Source of the DNA: Phycisphaerales bacterium
GTDB lineage: Bacteria > Planctomycetota > Phycisphaerae > UBA1845
Direction: 5' to 3'
NCBI GenBank assembly: GCA_020852275.1
Contig: JADZBE010000022.1
Span: forward strand, 1 to 64,000
DNA length: 64,000 bases
Below are positions 9,661 through 17,946 of this stretch, piece by piece. Each line of letters begins with the position of its first letter. Positions within the stretch are counted from its first letter, which is position 1. Below the pieces are notes generated by a model, which was not told the origin of the DNA, ran no database searches, and saw only the letters and a program-made list of their open reading frames with translations. The position numbers and the translations under genes were made by a program.

Positions 9661-10461
9661 ATGGCGGACGCATATGAAACTTTGAGGGTCGAGAACGACG
9701 GCGGCGTGCGCGTTATTTCGCTGAACCGCCCGGACGTGCTCAATGCCTGCAATGATCGCATGACGGCGGACCTGACCGACGCCTTCAAGCAGATCGAGCG
9801 CGATCCGGGCGTCCGCTGCGTCGTGCTGACGGGCGCGGGCCGCGCGTTCTGCTCCGGGCAGGACCTCGCGGATCTTGAAGCGAAGTACCGCGAGGGCGAC
9901 GTTCCCGTGCTCGGTGAGCGGCTGCGCAAGGGCTACAACCCGTTGATCCGGCGCATCGTCGAGCTGGAAAAACCGGTGATCGCGGCGGTCAACGGGGTGG
10001 CCGCGGGGGCGGGTTGCAGCCTGGCGCTGGCCTGCGATGTGCGCCTCGCGTCGGAGAAGGCGTCGTTGATCGAGGTGTTCGTGAACGTCGGGCTGGTGCC
10101 GGACTCGGGCAGCAGCTTCTTCCTGCCGCGGCTGGTGGGCTTCGGCAAGGCGATGGAGATGTCCATCACCGGCGACAAGGTGTCGGCCGCGGAGGCGCTG
10201 TCGCTGGGGCTGGTCAGCAAGGTCGTCCCGCCGGATCAACTGATGCCCACGGCGCTGGAGCTGGCGCGCCGCCTCGCCGCGATGCCCACCCAGGCCATCG
10301 GTCTGACGAAACGCCTCCTCTATGGATCGGCCACCCGCGACTTGCCCACGCAACTCGAAGCGGAGGCGTTCGCGCAGGAAACAGCCGGCAGGACGAGCGA
10401 TCACAAGGAAGGAGTGATGGCGTTTCTGGAAAAGCGCAAGGCGGAGTTCAAGGGCTGCTGA
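9661..10461 (+). CDS. PaaG-like enoyl-CoA hydratase/isomerase
   Basis: A 266-residue crotonase-family protein. The ATG at 9661 follows GGGAGGTGCTT. The crotonase core is complete: VISLNRPDVLNAC, CVVLTGAGRAFCSGQDL (oxyanion hole), KPVIAAVNGVAAGAGCSLALACDVRLAS (second oxyanion hole), then FVNVGLVPDSGSSFFLPRLVG. The GLVPDSG--FLPRLVG segment, with Asp in place of the hydratase Glu, is characteristic of PaaG (1,2-epoxyphenylacetyl-CoA isomerase) and related Delta3-Delta2 isomerases. It acts on an acyl-CoA in the cytoplasm. No other phenylacetate or beta-oxidation genes are nearby, so the substrate cannot be fixed. csrA follows on the other strand. Family sure; exact reaction uncertain. Confidence 0.85.
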   Translation: MADAYETLRVENDGGVRVISLNRPDVLNACNDRMTADLTDAFKQIERDPGVRCVVLTGAGRAFCSGQDLADLEAKYREGDVPVLGERLRKGYNPLIRRIVELEKPVIAAVNGVAAGAGCSLALACDVRLASEKASLIEVFVNVGLVPDSGSSFFLPRLVGFGKAMEMSITGDKVSAAEALSLGLVSKVVPPDQLMPTALELARRLAAMPTQAIGLTKRLLYGSATRDLPTQLEAEAFAQETAGRTSDHKEGVMAFLEKRKAEFKGC

Positions 10462-10518
10462 TCGGAGAATCGCTGCGCTCGCGTGCGGTAGGCAGAGCGA
10501 ATCGGCGCGGGCGTCGCG

Positions 10519-10734
10519 TTACTCTTGCGGGGTAGCAGCGCCCGTCGATCCCGCCGTCGCCGCGGCCTTTTCGGCTTCCTTGATCTGGAGGTAGATCTCC
10601 TCGCGGTGGACGGACACGCCCTGCGGAGCGTCGATGCCGAGGCGAACCTTGTTGCCGCGGACTTCCACGATCGTGATCTTGATGTCGTCGCCGATGATGA
10701 TGCTCTGATCTCTGGCTCGCGCTAGTACCAACAT
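10519..10734 (-). CDS. csrA: Carbon storage regulator CsrA
   Basis: A 71-residue protein. The ATG at 10734 is preceded, on the minus strand, by GGGAGGAA. The sequence [20 protein letters not shown] ... [19 protein letters not shown] is the full CsrA fold; the RNA-binding residues of strand 1 (LARARDQS) and of the VSVHREE end are present. CsrA dimers bind GGA in mRNA leaders and control translation and stability. The C-terminal tail ([19 protein letters not shown]) is Ala/Thr-rich and longer than in E. coli. It stands alone; flagellar genes or fliW, its usual neighbours, are not seen. Confidence 0.95.
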   Translation of the reverse strand: MLVLARARDQSIIIGDDIKITIVEVRGNKVRLGIDAPQGVSVHREEIYLQIKEAEKAAATAGSTGAATPQE

Positions 10735-11003
10735 GGCTCGGGGTTCCTCCCGCTCTCTTGCCCGCCTCCCTGAGGACGACACCGCGAACACAGAATCCTA
10801 GTCCAGCCCGCGGGGTCTTTCAACGCCCTTTCGACCCGTTTCCCTCGCCGTAAGTTCCGGTTTCTGCGGAACATGGGTAAACCGGGCAATCCTCGCGGCC
10901 TGTGCGGCGCGGACTTGTCGGCGCTGATGCCGTCCCGCATCATCCCTTGTCGTCACTCATCGCACAGCGGAACACCCGGCCAAGTGGTTATCAGGCGGAC
11001 ATC

Positions 11004-12065
11004 ATGAACTTCGAGCGTATGGGGCCATTCACCAAGCGGCTGATCGCCATCGACTCCGTCACGCCCCGCGAAGCGGAGAAGATGAAGTTCATCGAGCAGG
11101 AGCTGCAAACGCGCGGGCTGACGACGCGGCGGCTGCCGGTGTGCGGCGAGCGTTTCAATCTGTTCGCATCCCAGCCGGGCGCGGCTCCGCGGCTGCTCTT
11201 CAACACGCACGTGGACACCGTTGCGCCCCGGTATGGACCCCATGAAGACGCGCGGCGCATCTACGGTCGCGGCGCCTGCGACACACATGGCATTCTCGCC
11301 GCCTTTCTGGAAGCATTCGACGTCCTTGTCGCCGACGGCTTATCGGGCATCGGGCTGGTGCTTACGGTGGACGAGGAAGGCGGCGAGCATCTCGGTGCCG
11401 CGTGCGCGGGGCGAGACTTGCCGGAGCCGGAAATTCTGATCGTCGGCGAGCCGACGGAGAATCGCCTGATGCGCAGCCAGAAAGGGCTGCTCAAAGCCGA
11501 CCTGACCGCCACCGGGCGCGAGGGTCATTCCGGCTATCCCGAGCGGGCCGATGACGCGCTGGAGCGGCTCACCAGCACCCTCCACATCCTGCGCGGGCAG
11601 CCGTGGCTTGCCCGTCACTCGGAAAGCGGCAACACGCTCAACGTGTTCATCAAGCGCGGTGGGGAGGCCTATAACAAGGTTCCCGGTCTCGCCGAGGCCG
11701 GCTTGTTCATCCGGCTGTGCGAACCGATGAACGAGGTGAAGACGCGGGTGGAGGGGGTGGTGCGGTCGACCGGTGACGAGCGGCTGGCACTGCGCTGGCT
11801 GGGCGGCAACGATCCGGTGATGAACCTCGCGACGCTGCCGGGGTGGGAGACGGGGGTGGCCGCGTACAACACGGACATCGCGCACTTCCGCTGGCACGCG
11901 GCGAAAACGTACCTGTTCGGGCCGGGTTCCATTCACCAGGCGCATCGAGACCTGTCCGGGGACCGTTGGGACGAGGGCGAGTGGATCGACAAGGCGGCGC
12001 AACGACGAGGCGCGGAGTTATACGTTCGGCTGGTGCGCGAGGCGCTGGCGGAGGGGCGGTCGTGA
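11004..12065 (+). CDS. M20-family metallopeptidase (ArgE/DapE-like)
   Basis: 353 residues from the ATG at 11004 (MNFERMGPFTKRLIAIDSVTP). Zinc-site motifs in order: LLFNTHVDTVAP (His and Asp ligands), GRGACDTHG (bridging Asp), LTVDEEGGEH (catalytic Glu and ligand Glu), GREGHSGYPERADDALE (dimerisation domain) and a final FGPGSIHQAHR His. It is therefore expected to be an active co-catalytic zinc amidohydrolase such as acetylornithine deacetylase, succinyl-diaminopimelate desuccinylase or a dipeptidase. The short form and the lone context do not choose between these. Its stop overlaps the next gene's GTG start (GTGA), so the two are translationally coupled. Confidence 0.85.
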   Translation: MNFERMGPFTKRLIAIDSVTPREAEKMKFIEQELQTRGLTTRRLPVCGERFNLFASQPGAAPRLLFNTHVDTVAPRYGPHEDARRIYGRGACDTHGILAAFLEAFDVLVADGLSGIGLVLTVDEEGGEHLGAACAGRDLPEPEILIVGEPTENRLMRSQKGLLKADLTATGREGHSGYPERADDALERLTSTLHILRGQPWLARHSESGNTLNVFIKRGGEAYNKVPGLAEAGLFIRLCEPMNEVKTRVEGVVRSTGDERLALRWLGGNDPVMNLATLPGWETGVAAYNTDIAHFRWHAAKTYLFGPGSIHQAHRDLSGDRWDEGEWIDKAAQRRGAELYVRLVREALAEGRS

Positions 12066-12592
12066 TCGGCGAAAAACCCACCTGCGAGCAGTGCGGTCAG
12101 CTCGCCCGCGTCCACATCAGCGACCAGGTGCCGGGGAAAGGCAAAGTCATGCGCCACCTGTGCCTGCCCTGCGCCGAGCGCACGCAGCAGGATGCGCCGC
12201 TGGTGGAGACGGCGGCAGCGCCGCCGCTCTCGGAGGCGGCCGTCTTTCTTGCCACCGGCGCGTTCGTCACGACCTTGTCCGCCTCCGCGGATTACGTTCG
12301 CCTTGGCGAACAACCGGGCTTTGGCTGGTATCAGATCGCGGCCATCTTCATCTCGATCGTCCTCTTCCTCGCGGGCGTGGTGATGCGCGCCACGAGCATC
12401 ACCCTGATCGCGCTGCTGATGGGCGGGCTGACGCTGTTCGCGGACTGGATCAAGGTGGGGCACGTGGAAGGATTCGGCTGGCATCAGCGCATCGGCACGG
12501 CGACGGGCGTGGCGCTGATGCTCTGGGGGCTGTGGCTCGCGCGCCGTCGGCGCAAGGGGAACGCAACCCGACCGGCGCCGTCCGCGAAGTGA
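12062..12592 (+). CDS. Zinc-ribbon membrane protein
   Basis: 176 residues from a GTG whose last two bases lie in the stop of the M20 peptidase gene (GTGA overlap), indicating coupling. The N-terminus is a zinc ribbon, CEQCGQ ... HLCLPCAER, facing the cytoplasm, followed by about four hydrophobic segments (AAVFLATGAFVTTL, YQIAAIFISIVLFLAGVVM, LIALLMGGLTLFA, GTATGVALMLWGLWLA) and a basic end (RRRRKG). Such ribbon-plus-membrane proteins are common in Planctomycetes. Function unknown; coupling to a peptidase is the only context. Confidence 0.65.
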   Translation: MIGEKPTCEQCGQLARVHISDQVPGKGKVMRHLCLPCAERTQQDAPLVETAAAPPLSEAAVFLATGAFVTTLSASADYVRLGEQPGFGWYQIAAIFISIVLFLAGVVMRATSITLIALLMGGLTLFADWIKVGHVEGFGWHQRIGTATGVALMLWGLWLARRRRKGNATRPAPSAK

Positions 12593-12813
12593 AAGCGCGT
12601 GGCTACCCAACTCGTGCAAGCTTGTCGTCGCGGAGCGGCGCGCTGGCCGGTTTCGATAAGGTTCTGGTCCGCGTCCGGCGGCAGCGGTATCCTCCACGGC
12701 TGTTGCCCAGTTCGGCGGTCGACTCGCCGCTGCGGGCGCAGTTCCCGCAGCGGGGGCGAGGGTCGCGCGGCAGGCGTTCTTGCTGCTCGAAAACCAGATC
12801 GGAGGCGACGGAC

Positions 12814-14439
12814 ATGCGGATCATCCTCACCGATCAGCGCGACCACAGCTCCCGCGAGATGGAGTTCAACCACGCGGCGGTCTCCCTCGGCTCGGACAGC
12901 TCCAACATCGTCCAGCTCCCTTCGACCACCGTGCCCGGCTTCCTGGCGATGATCATGCCGCATCACGATGAAGCGCGCGAGAAGTGGAGCTACATCCCGA
13001 TCGACCCCAGCGGACAGGCGATGCTGCACGAGTCGCCGATCGCGGGTCAGACGGAGCTGGCGGACGGGGATGAACTCGTCGTGGACCGTTTCCGCCTGCG
13101 GATCGAAATGGTCCGCGTGGTCGAGTTGCCGGCGGCGGAACCCGCGGAGCTGAAGATCCTGCAGAAAGTGAAGGAATATCCGCTTCCCCCCGGCTCCGAT
13201 ACGCAGCGCGCCGCGGAGGACGTGACGCTCGGCGGGAAGCTGCGCAAGGCACTGATGGACACTGCGACCAGGCTGGGCCGCGCGGCGGATTTCGTGCAGG
13301 TGATCGAGGCCGCGTGCCAGGGTGTGCTGCCCGCGGTCGGCGCGAGGACGGCGTGGATGGGGCTGCGGCGACAGGCGTCCGGGCGGCTCGAATTCGTGGG
13401 CGGGCTGAAGCGCGACGGCGCTATCGCAGCCGAGCCGGCCATGCTCGAGACCTTCGAGTACCGCTGCCTTCAGCGCGGTCAATGCATCCGCATCATCAAG
13501 CCGGACGAAGCCGAACTTGCCTCCGCCGTGGTGGTCCCGCTGCCGACGCGCGACGGGGCGCTGGGGCTGCTCTACGTGGACACGGCTGCGGGCGAGCGCG
13601 TACTCAGCCCGGCGGAGTTCGACTTCATTGCGGCCGTCGCTGAAGCGGCCTCTGTTCAGGTGGAAACGCTCGCGCATGAGCAGACCGTGCTGCGGCGCGC
13701 CGTGAGCGATGCGCAAGTCGCGCTCTTGCGCGAAGTGCAGGCGAGACTCGATCCGGTGCACGTGCCCGTCTGGCCTCAGTTGCAGCTCGCCGCCTACACC
13801 AAGCCGGGCCAGGAGCGCGGCGGCGACGTGTACGACGTGACCAAGCTGCCCAACGGTCTGGCGTCGGTTCTGGTCGCGCACGTGCGCGGAGACGTCGTCA
13901 GCGCGGCGCTGGGCATCGCCGAAGCGCGCAGCGCCTTCCGCGTGGCCGCGTTTCACGCCGATCCGCCGCACATCCTCATGCGCGAGCTGAACTACCTCAT
14001 GCGCACCTCCAAGGAGCACCGGCTCCTCGACGCCGCCATCGTGGTGATGAACCCCAAGTCCGGCGCGGCCGAGGTCTGCACGGCCGGCGACATCGGCGTT
14101 ATCAGCGTGGACGAGGACGGCGAGCCGCGCGTCTGGACGGAGCTGAACTCGCCGCCGGCCGGAACTCACGAGCAGTACGAGTACGCCCGCAAACAGGTGC
14201 GGCTGGCGGACGGGGCGACATTGGCCGTTTTCTCATCCGGCTGTCAGACGGCCGCGGACCGGCACGGACAAGTGATGGGGCGGAGCCGGGTCGTGGACGC
14301 GGTCTGCGACGGGTTTGGCAGGCCGGCTATGGCGGCGATGGACGAGGTTCTGGCGGATCTTGCGCCTTTTCTCAAGGATGGGCGAACTCCGGACGATATC
14401 ACTCTGTTGCTGCTGCACCGGCCCGTCTCGCCGGTGTAA
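12814..14439 (+). CDS. RsbU-like protein: FHA-like, GAF and degenerate SpoIIE/PP2C domains
   Basis: 541 residues; GGAGG precedes the ATG at 12814. Residues 1-95 look FHA-like (SLGSDSSNIVQLPS, LADGDELVVDRFRLRI). A GAF-like sensor spans about 145-300. The C-terminal SpoIIE phosphatase region begins near 320 with LLREVQARLDPVHVP and has the first metal motif GGDVYDV and the end motif PDDITLLLL. The normal GDVSGHG motif is replaced by AHVRGDV, so the metal-binding Asp is His, and the usual AGHPP is AGDIG. It may be a pseudophosphatase or have altered metal binding. The family normally reverses anti-sigma/anti-anti-sigma phosphorylation. No partner kinase or STAS gene is adjacent. Confidence 0.8.
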   Translation: MRIILTDQRDHSSREMEFNHAAVSLGSDSSNIVQLPSTTVPGFLAMIMPHHDEAREKWSYIPIDPSGQAMLHESPIAGQTELADGDELVVDRFRLRIEMVRVVELPAAEPAELKILQKVKEYPLPPGSDTQRAAEDVTLGGKLRKALMDTATRLGRAADFVQVIEAACQGVLPAVGARTAWMGLRRQASGRLEFVGGLKRDGAIAAEPAMLETFEYRCLQRGQCIRIIKPDEAELASAVVVPLPTRDGALGLLYVDTAAGERVLSPAEFDFIAAVAEAASVQVETLAHEQTVLRRAVSDAQVALLREVQARLDPVHVPVWPQLQLAAYTKPGQERGGDVYDVTKLPNGLASVLVAHVRGDVVSAALGIAEARSAFRVAAFHADPPHILMRELNYLMRTSKEHRLLDAAIVVMNPKSGAAEVCTAGDIGVISVDEDGEPRVWTELNSPPAGTHEQYEYARKQVRLADGATLAVFSSGCQTAADRHGQVMGRSRVVDAVCDGFGRPAMAAMDEVLADLAPFLKDGRTPDDITLLLLHRPVSPV

Positions 14440-14477
14440 CAAATCGTAAAGTCCAGCTTGCACGAAGTTTGCGACAT

Positions 14478-14506
14478 TTGTCGGTGCTGCTGGGGCGGCT
14501 TATACT
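14478..14506 (+). promoter_or_regulatory. Sigma-70-type promoter for CAP lipoprotein gene
   Basis: TTGTCG at 14478-14483 (4 of 6 to consensus), a 17-base spacer, and TATACT at 14501-14506 (5 of 6). It lies about 50 bp upstream of the ATG at 14559, in the gap after the RsbU-like gene. Confidence 0.5.
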
Positions 14507-14558
14507 AGGGAGGTTCAGTCGGGCAGGAGGCCCGGCCGAATGTTTGCAGGAGGATGAG

Positions 14559-15200
14559 ATGATGCTGCACAAGCTCTGCCGAGTCGTGATCGCGGGACTG
14601 CTGCCGGTCGGCTTCGCCGGCTGCGCGGCCACGTCAACGGACGAGGGCGATGCCGCCTCCAAGCAGGTGGGCGAGGATGCCGCCCGCCCGTGCCTCAGCC
14701 CGGACGACATGGAGCGGATGTCTGAGCAGCTTGTTCAGCTCACCAACCTTGAACGTACCCACGCGGGACTGGCTCCCGTGACCCGTGCCGAAAGACTTGA
14801 CGGCATCGCCACCGACTTCGCTTGTCGCATGGTCGAGCAGGGCTTCTTCGCGCACGAAGATCCGATCAACGGCGAAGGTCCGGCCGCCCGCGCCAGCCGC
14901 GCGAGCTACCGCTACTACTACATTGGTGAGAATCTCGCCGCGGGGCAGACGAGCGCCGCGGACGTGATGAGCGAATGGATGGCCAGCCCGGACCATCGAC
15001 AGATCATCCTCTCGCCCAAGTGGCGCGAGGTGGGCGTGGGGCTTCGCGCTGGCGGAGAGCATGGCACGTACTGGGTGGTCGAGTTCGCCCAACCCGCCAA
15101 GCCGATTGCCCCCGCGCTCCAAGAGCAAGCACCTGCGGAACCCGTCGCGCCGCAGGCGGTTGAGCCGGTCGCCGCGCCGGTCATCCAGACCGCGCCTTGA
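14559..15200 (+). CDS. CAP (SCP/PR-1)-domain lipoprotein
   Basis: 213 residues. GGAGG at 14548-14552 serves the ATG at 14559 (a second ATG follows at once). The lipoprotein signal ends GFAGC. The CAP core has LTNLERTHAGLAPV, FACRMVEQGFFAHEDP (His), YYIGENLAAG (the GEN motif) and MASPDHRQIILSPKWREVGVGL. These are the hallmarks of bacterial CAP proteins (YkwD-like), whose biochemical role is mostly unknown. The tail is Pro/Ala/Glu-rich (QEQAPAEPVAPQ), a probable spacer. It is expected on the outer face of a membrane. It has its own promoter just upstream. Confidence 0.85.
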   Translation: MMLHKLCRVVIAGLLPVGFAGCAATSTDEGDAASKQVGEDAARPCLSPDDMERMSEQLVQLTNLERTHAGLAPVTRAERLDGIATDFACRMVEQGFFAHEDPINGEGPAARASRASYRYYYIGENLAAGQTSAADVMSEWMASPDHRQIILSPKWREVGVGLRAGGEHGTYWVVEFAQPAKPIAPALQEQAPAEPVAPQAVEPVAAPVIQTAP

Positions 15201-15297
15201 CAGGCGGTGCGCCGACAGGCTGCGACCCTCGGTCCTCCGCAACTTTTTCACCGGCGGCAGCAGGCATCCGCGTGCATGACGGCGCCGCGACCGTCAG

Positions 15298-15517
15298 GAG
15301 TGTATCGCGGTGTGCCACTGCTCTGCGAGCAGTGTATCCCGGTGTGCCACGGCTTTGTGAGAGAGCGAACCGCCGTCGCGCTGTGCCGGAACCGGTTCCG
15401 GCGAGTGTCTGATCCATCGATCCCCACGAGGGCCGCTCGCGGACGCGCGGTTCCAGTAACACGCTGTTTCAGCGCCCGCGGATCCGGCGGGAAACCCTCG
15501 CTCCCTCACGGTCGCGG
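15298..15517. repeat. Two planctomycete-type short repeat motifs
   Basis: At 15298-15356 lie copies of CGGTGTGCCACTGC / GAGCAGTGTATC-type sequence, a direct repeat with inverted arms (ACTGCTC ... GAGCAGT). At 15489-15517 lies CTCGCTCCCTCACGGTCGCG, whose reverse complement recurs at 49425-49460. No credible gene lies anywhere in 15201-15731. Confidence 0.5.
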
Positions 15518-15731
15518 CCCAGTTGTGCAACGGAGTCTAAGCACGTGCCCGCGCGTCCGAGGCGGTGGACCCCCGCATGTGCGCTCAACTCAGCGCATTC
15601 AGCCACTCAAACGGGTTGAGGCCGCCGACTCATGCTGGCAGTCGCCTGCGCCGATGCTAGACTTGCGCCGCGTTCGAGCCATTTGATCCGCGGCGCCCGG
15701 TTCCCCGGCCGCTGACAGGGAGGTGTCCATC

Positions 15732-16277
15732 GTGGATCCCGACAGCCCGATCAAGCTGACCAAGCTGCGCGACCTGATCCGCGACATCGCCGACTTCCCG
15801 AAACCCGGCGTCGGGTTCAAGGACATTACGCCCCTGCTGCGGGACCAGGCCGGTCTGTCGCTGGCGATCGAATACCTGACGCAGCCGTTCCGCGCCGTGC
15901 ACGTGGATGTCGTGGCGAGCGCCGAGTCGCGCGGTTTCATCTTCGGCACCGCGGTGGCGAGGAACCTGTCCGCCGGGTTCGTGCCCATCCGCAAGCCGGG
16001 CAAGCTTCCCGGCGCCACGCGCAGCGAGGTGTACGCGCTGGAGTACGGGACGGACACGCTCGAGATCCACGCCGACGCCATCCGCGCCGGCGATCGCGTG
16101 CTGCTGGTGGACGACGTGCTGGCGACCGGCGGCACCATGCAGGCCAGTTGCCGGCTCGTCGAGTCGCTGGGCGGGGAAGTCGTCGGCGTGGCATTTCTCA
16201 TCGAGCTGAGCTTCCTGAAGGGGCGCGAGAAACTCCGGGGCTACCCGATTCATTCGATCCTCAAGTACGAACACTGA
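15732..16277 (+). CDS. apt: Adenine phosphoribosyltransferase
   Basis: 181 residues from the GTG at 15732; a GTG at 15723 is in frame but sits on the ribosome site GGGAGG (15718-15723), so the later start is preferred. Motifs: LRDLIRDIADFPKPGVGFKDITPLL (Apt N-terminus), VVASAESRGFIFG, FVPIRKPGKLPG, and the PRPP loop RVLLVDDVLATGGTM. It salvages adenine to AMP with PRPP in the cytoplasm. It stands alone; a degenerate MITE-like element begins immediately after the TGA. Confidence 0.95.
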   Translation: MDPDSPIKLTKLRDLIRDIADFPKPGVGFKDITPLLRDQAGLSLAIEYLTQPFRAVHVDVVASAESRGFIFGTAVARNLSAGFVPIRKPGKLPGATRSEVYALEYGTDTLEIHADAIRAGDRVLLVDDVLATGGTMQASCRLVESLGGEVVGVAFLIELSFLKGREKLRGYPIHSILKYEH

Positions 16278-16405
16278 CAGACGGCGGCGGTGTTGGAAAT
16301 CGGGCATCCGGACCGTCACCCCGCGAAGGCGGGGCGCCAGAGCGCACTGCAAACCCGCTGGATTGCCGCCTGCGCGGGAATGACAAGAATCATTCCTCGC
16401 CGCGC
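16278..16405 (-). repeat. MITE-like element, copy 3 (degenerate)
   Basis: Begins CAGACGGCGGCGGTG right after the apt stop. It holds gtcaccccgcgaaggcgggg and gattgccgcctgcgcgggaa palindromes. Both are weaker than in copies 1, 4 and 6. Confidence 0.55.
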
Positions 16406-16506
16406 GCTGTCGCTGGTCGAGTCGCCACCTGTCGGCTATGATTTCAATAGAGCAGGGCAAGGGTGAATTCGGTGGTCGCCGCGTCGCGCGACGCGCGGAG
16501 TGAAAG

Positions 16507-16830
16507 ATGTCCAATCCCGTCAAGCGGCAAGTATCCAGGCTGGAGACGGTCGAGCCGGTGGGGAAGCGCGTCCTGATCCGCAAGGACGAGGACAAGAAGC
16601 GCACCAAGGGCGGCATCGAGCTGCCGGATTCCGTCGAGATCCCAACGATCACCGGCCGCATCGTGGCCGTGTCCGCGCAGGTCGAGCGCGACGAGGACTT
16701 CCCCATTCAGCAGTACGACAAGGTGCTCTTCAACCCCAAGCACGCCATCCCCGTGGACTTCGAGTCCGACAATCAGCTCTTCGTCGTTCCGATCGAAGAC
16801 GTGGTGGCCGTGTTCCGCAAGGCGAAGTAG
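16507..16830 (+). CDS. GroES-like co-chaperonin
   Basis: 107 residues with an upstream GGAG. The GroES beta-barrel is evident: VEPVGKRVLIRKDEDKKRTKGGIELPDSVEIPTITGRIVAV, QYDKVLFNPKHAIPVDFESDNQLFVVPIEDVVAVF. The mobile-loop region is the KRTKGGIELPDS piece. The protein is a little longer than E. coli GroES, with an N-terminal extension (MSNPVKRQVSRLETV). GroES caps GroEL; no groEL is nearby, so this may be one of several planctomycete GroES paralogues with a special partner. The BtpA-family gene begins about 100 bp downstream. Confidence 0.85.
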   Translation: MSNPVKRQVSRLETVEPVGKRVLIRKDEDKKRTKGGIELPDSVEIPTITGRIVAVSAQVERDEDFPIQQYDKVLFNPKHAIPVDFESDNQLFVVPIEDVVAVFRKAK

Positions 16831-16927
16831 CGTGGGCGGGTCGCGGGCGCCGTTTCTCACGGTGCGCGCATCAGGGCATCACGCCGGGATGATCGTGGGC
16901 ACTTTCCCTTGCAGAGGAGTCGCAACG

Positions 16928-17710
16928 GTGCCGGTGCAAACTTCGCGGGCTTTGATCGGCGTGATCCACCTCCCGGCGCTTCCGGGCAGCCCGCGGCACC
17001 ATCTTCCGCTCGAGGAGATTGTGGACCGGTGCGTGAGCGAAGCCGCCATCCTTGAAGCAACAGGCTTCGACGCCGCCATCATCGAGAACCTCGGCGACGT
17101 GCCTTTCTCCGCGGACCGCCTGCCGCCGGCGTCGCTGGCGTGCATGGCCGTGATCGCCGACCGCATCCGCGGCGCCGTCAAGCTTTCGCTGGGGATCAAT
17201 GCGCTGCGTAATGACGCGATGGCGGCGCTGGGCATCGCCGCGGCGTGTGGGGCGTCGTTCATTCGTGTCAACGTTTTGACCGGCGTGGTGGCCGCGGACC
17301 AGGGGTTGATCACCGGGCGTGCCGACGAGATTCTGCGCTACCGCAAGCTGCTGGGCACGCAGACCGCCATCCTCGCCGACGTGTTCGTCAAGCACGCCGT
17401 CACGCTGCACGCCGAGGACGTCGCCCGCGCGGCGTACGACACGGTGTACCGCGGGCTGGCCGACGGCGTCATTCTCACGGGTCCCAGCACGGGCAGCCCG
17501 GCGGACCTCGACGACGTCCGGCGCGTGCGCGCCGCGGTGGGGGATCGACCGGTGCTGGTCGGCAGCGGCGTGACGGCGCAGACTGTTGCTTCCGTGCTCG
17601 ACGTGGCCGGGGGGGTCATCGTCGGCACGGCCCTGAAACCCGGCGGCGATCTCTCGCGCCCGGTGGACCGTGATCTTGCGGCGGCGTTTGTTCGCGCGGC
17701 GAAAGGCTGA
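16928..17710 (+). CDS. BtpA/SgcQ-family TIM-barrel protein
   Basis: 260 residues. GAGGAG at 16914-16919 sets the GTG at 16928 (VPVQTSRALIGVIHLPALPGSP). Family signatures: GVIHLPALPGSP, FDAAIIENLGDVPF, LGINALRNDAMAALGIAAACGASFIRVNVLTG, ILADVFVKHAV, ADGVILTGPSTGSP, DRPVLVGSGVT and VIVGTALKPGG. BtpA was first linked to photosystem I biogenesis in cyanobacteria; in non-phototrophs, SgcQ-like members sit in sugar loci and the fold suggests a phosphorylated-substrate aldolase/isomerase. The real substrate is unknown. It is probably co-transcribed with the GroES-like gene. Confidence 0.85.
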   Translation: MPVQTSRALIGVIHLPALPGSPRHHLPLEEIVDRCVSEAAILEATGFDAAIIENLGDVPFSADRLPPASLACMAVIADRIRGAVKLSLGINALRNDAMAALGIAAACGASFIRVNVLTGVVAADQGLITGRADEILRYRKLLGTQTAILADVFVKHAVTLHAEDVARAAYDTVYRGLADGVILTGPSTGSPADLDDVRRVRAAVGDRPVLVGSGVTAQTVASVLDVAGGVIVGTALKPGGDLSRPVDRDLAAAFVRAAKG

Positions 17711-17784
17711 GGCTATCTTCCCGGATGCCGGGCGGATTGGCGTCGGGCATTAACACACGGCGTGAGATTGATTCAGGGTTGGCA

Positions 17785-17887
17785 CAGGTTGGAAAACCGG
17801 TGCTGCACTCACCGGTTGGAAACCGGTGCCACACTCACCGATTGCAAACCGGTGCCACAGGTGTGTCAGCTTGTGCCACAGGTGTGG
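17785..17887 (-). repeat. TGLQPV-type 26-27 bp repeats, upstream cluster
   Basis: About three copies of a 26-27 bp unit with core TTGGAAACCGGTGCCAC. They are the reverse complement of the units inside the following gene (18415-18522). They stop about 60 bp before its ATG. Confidence 0.7.
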
Positions 17888-17946
17888 AGACCGGGTTCAC
17901 ATGGAATGTTGAAGCAAGCTCATCCTGCCGGGATCTGCAACGCATC

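Noticed and set aside
16507-16830. A groES-groEL operon
   Set aside because: Only the GroES-like gene is present; the next gene is BtpA-family.
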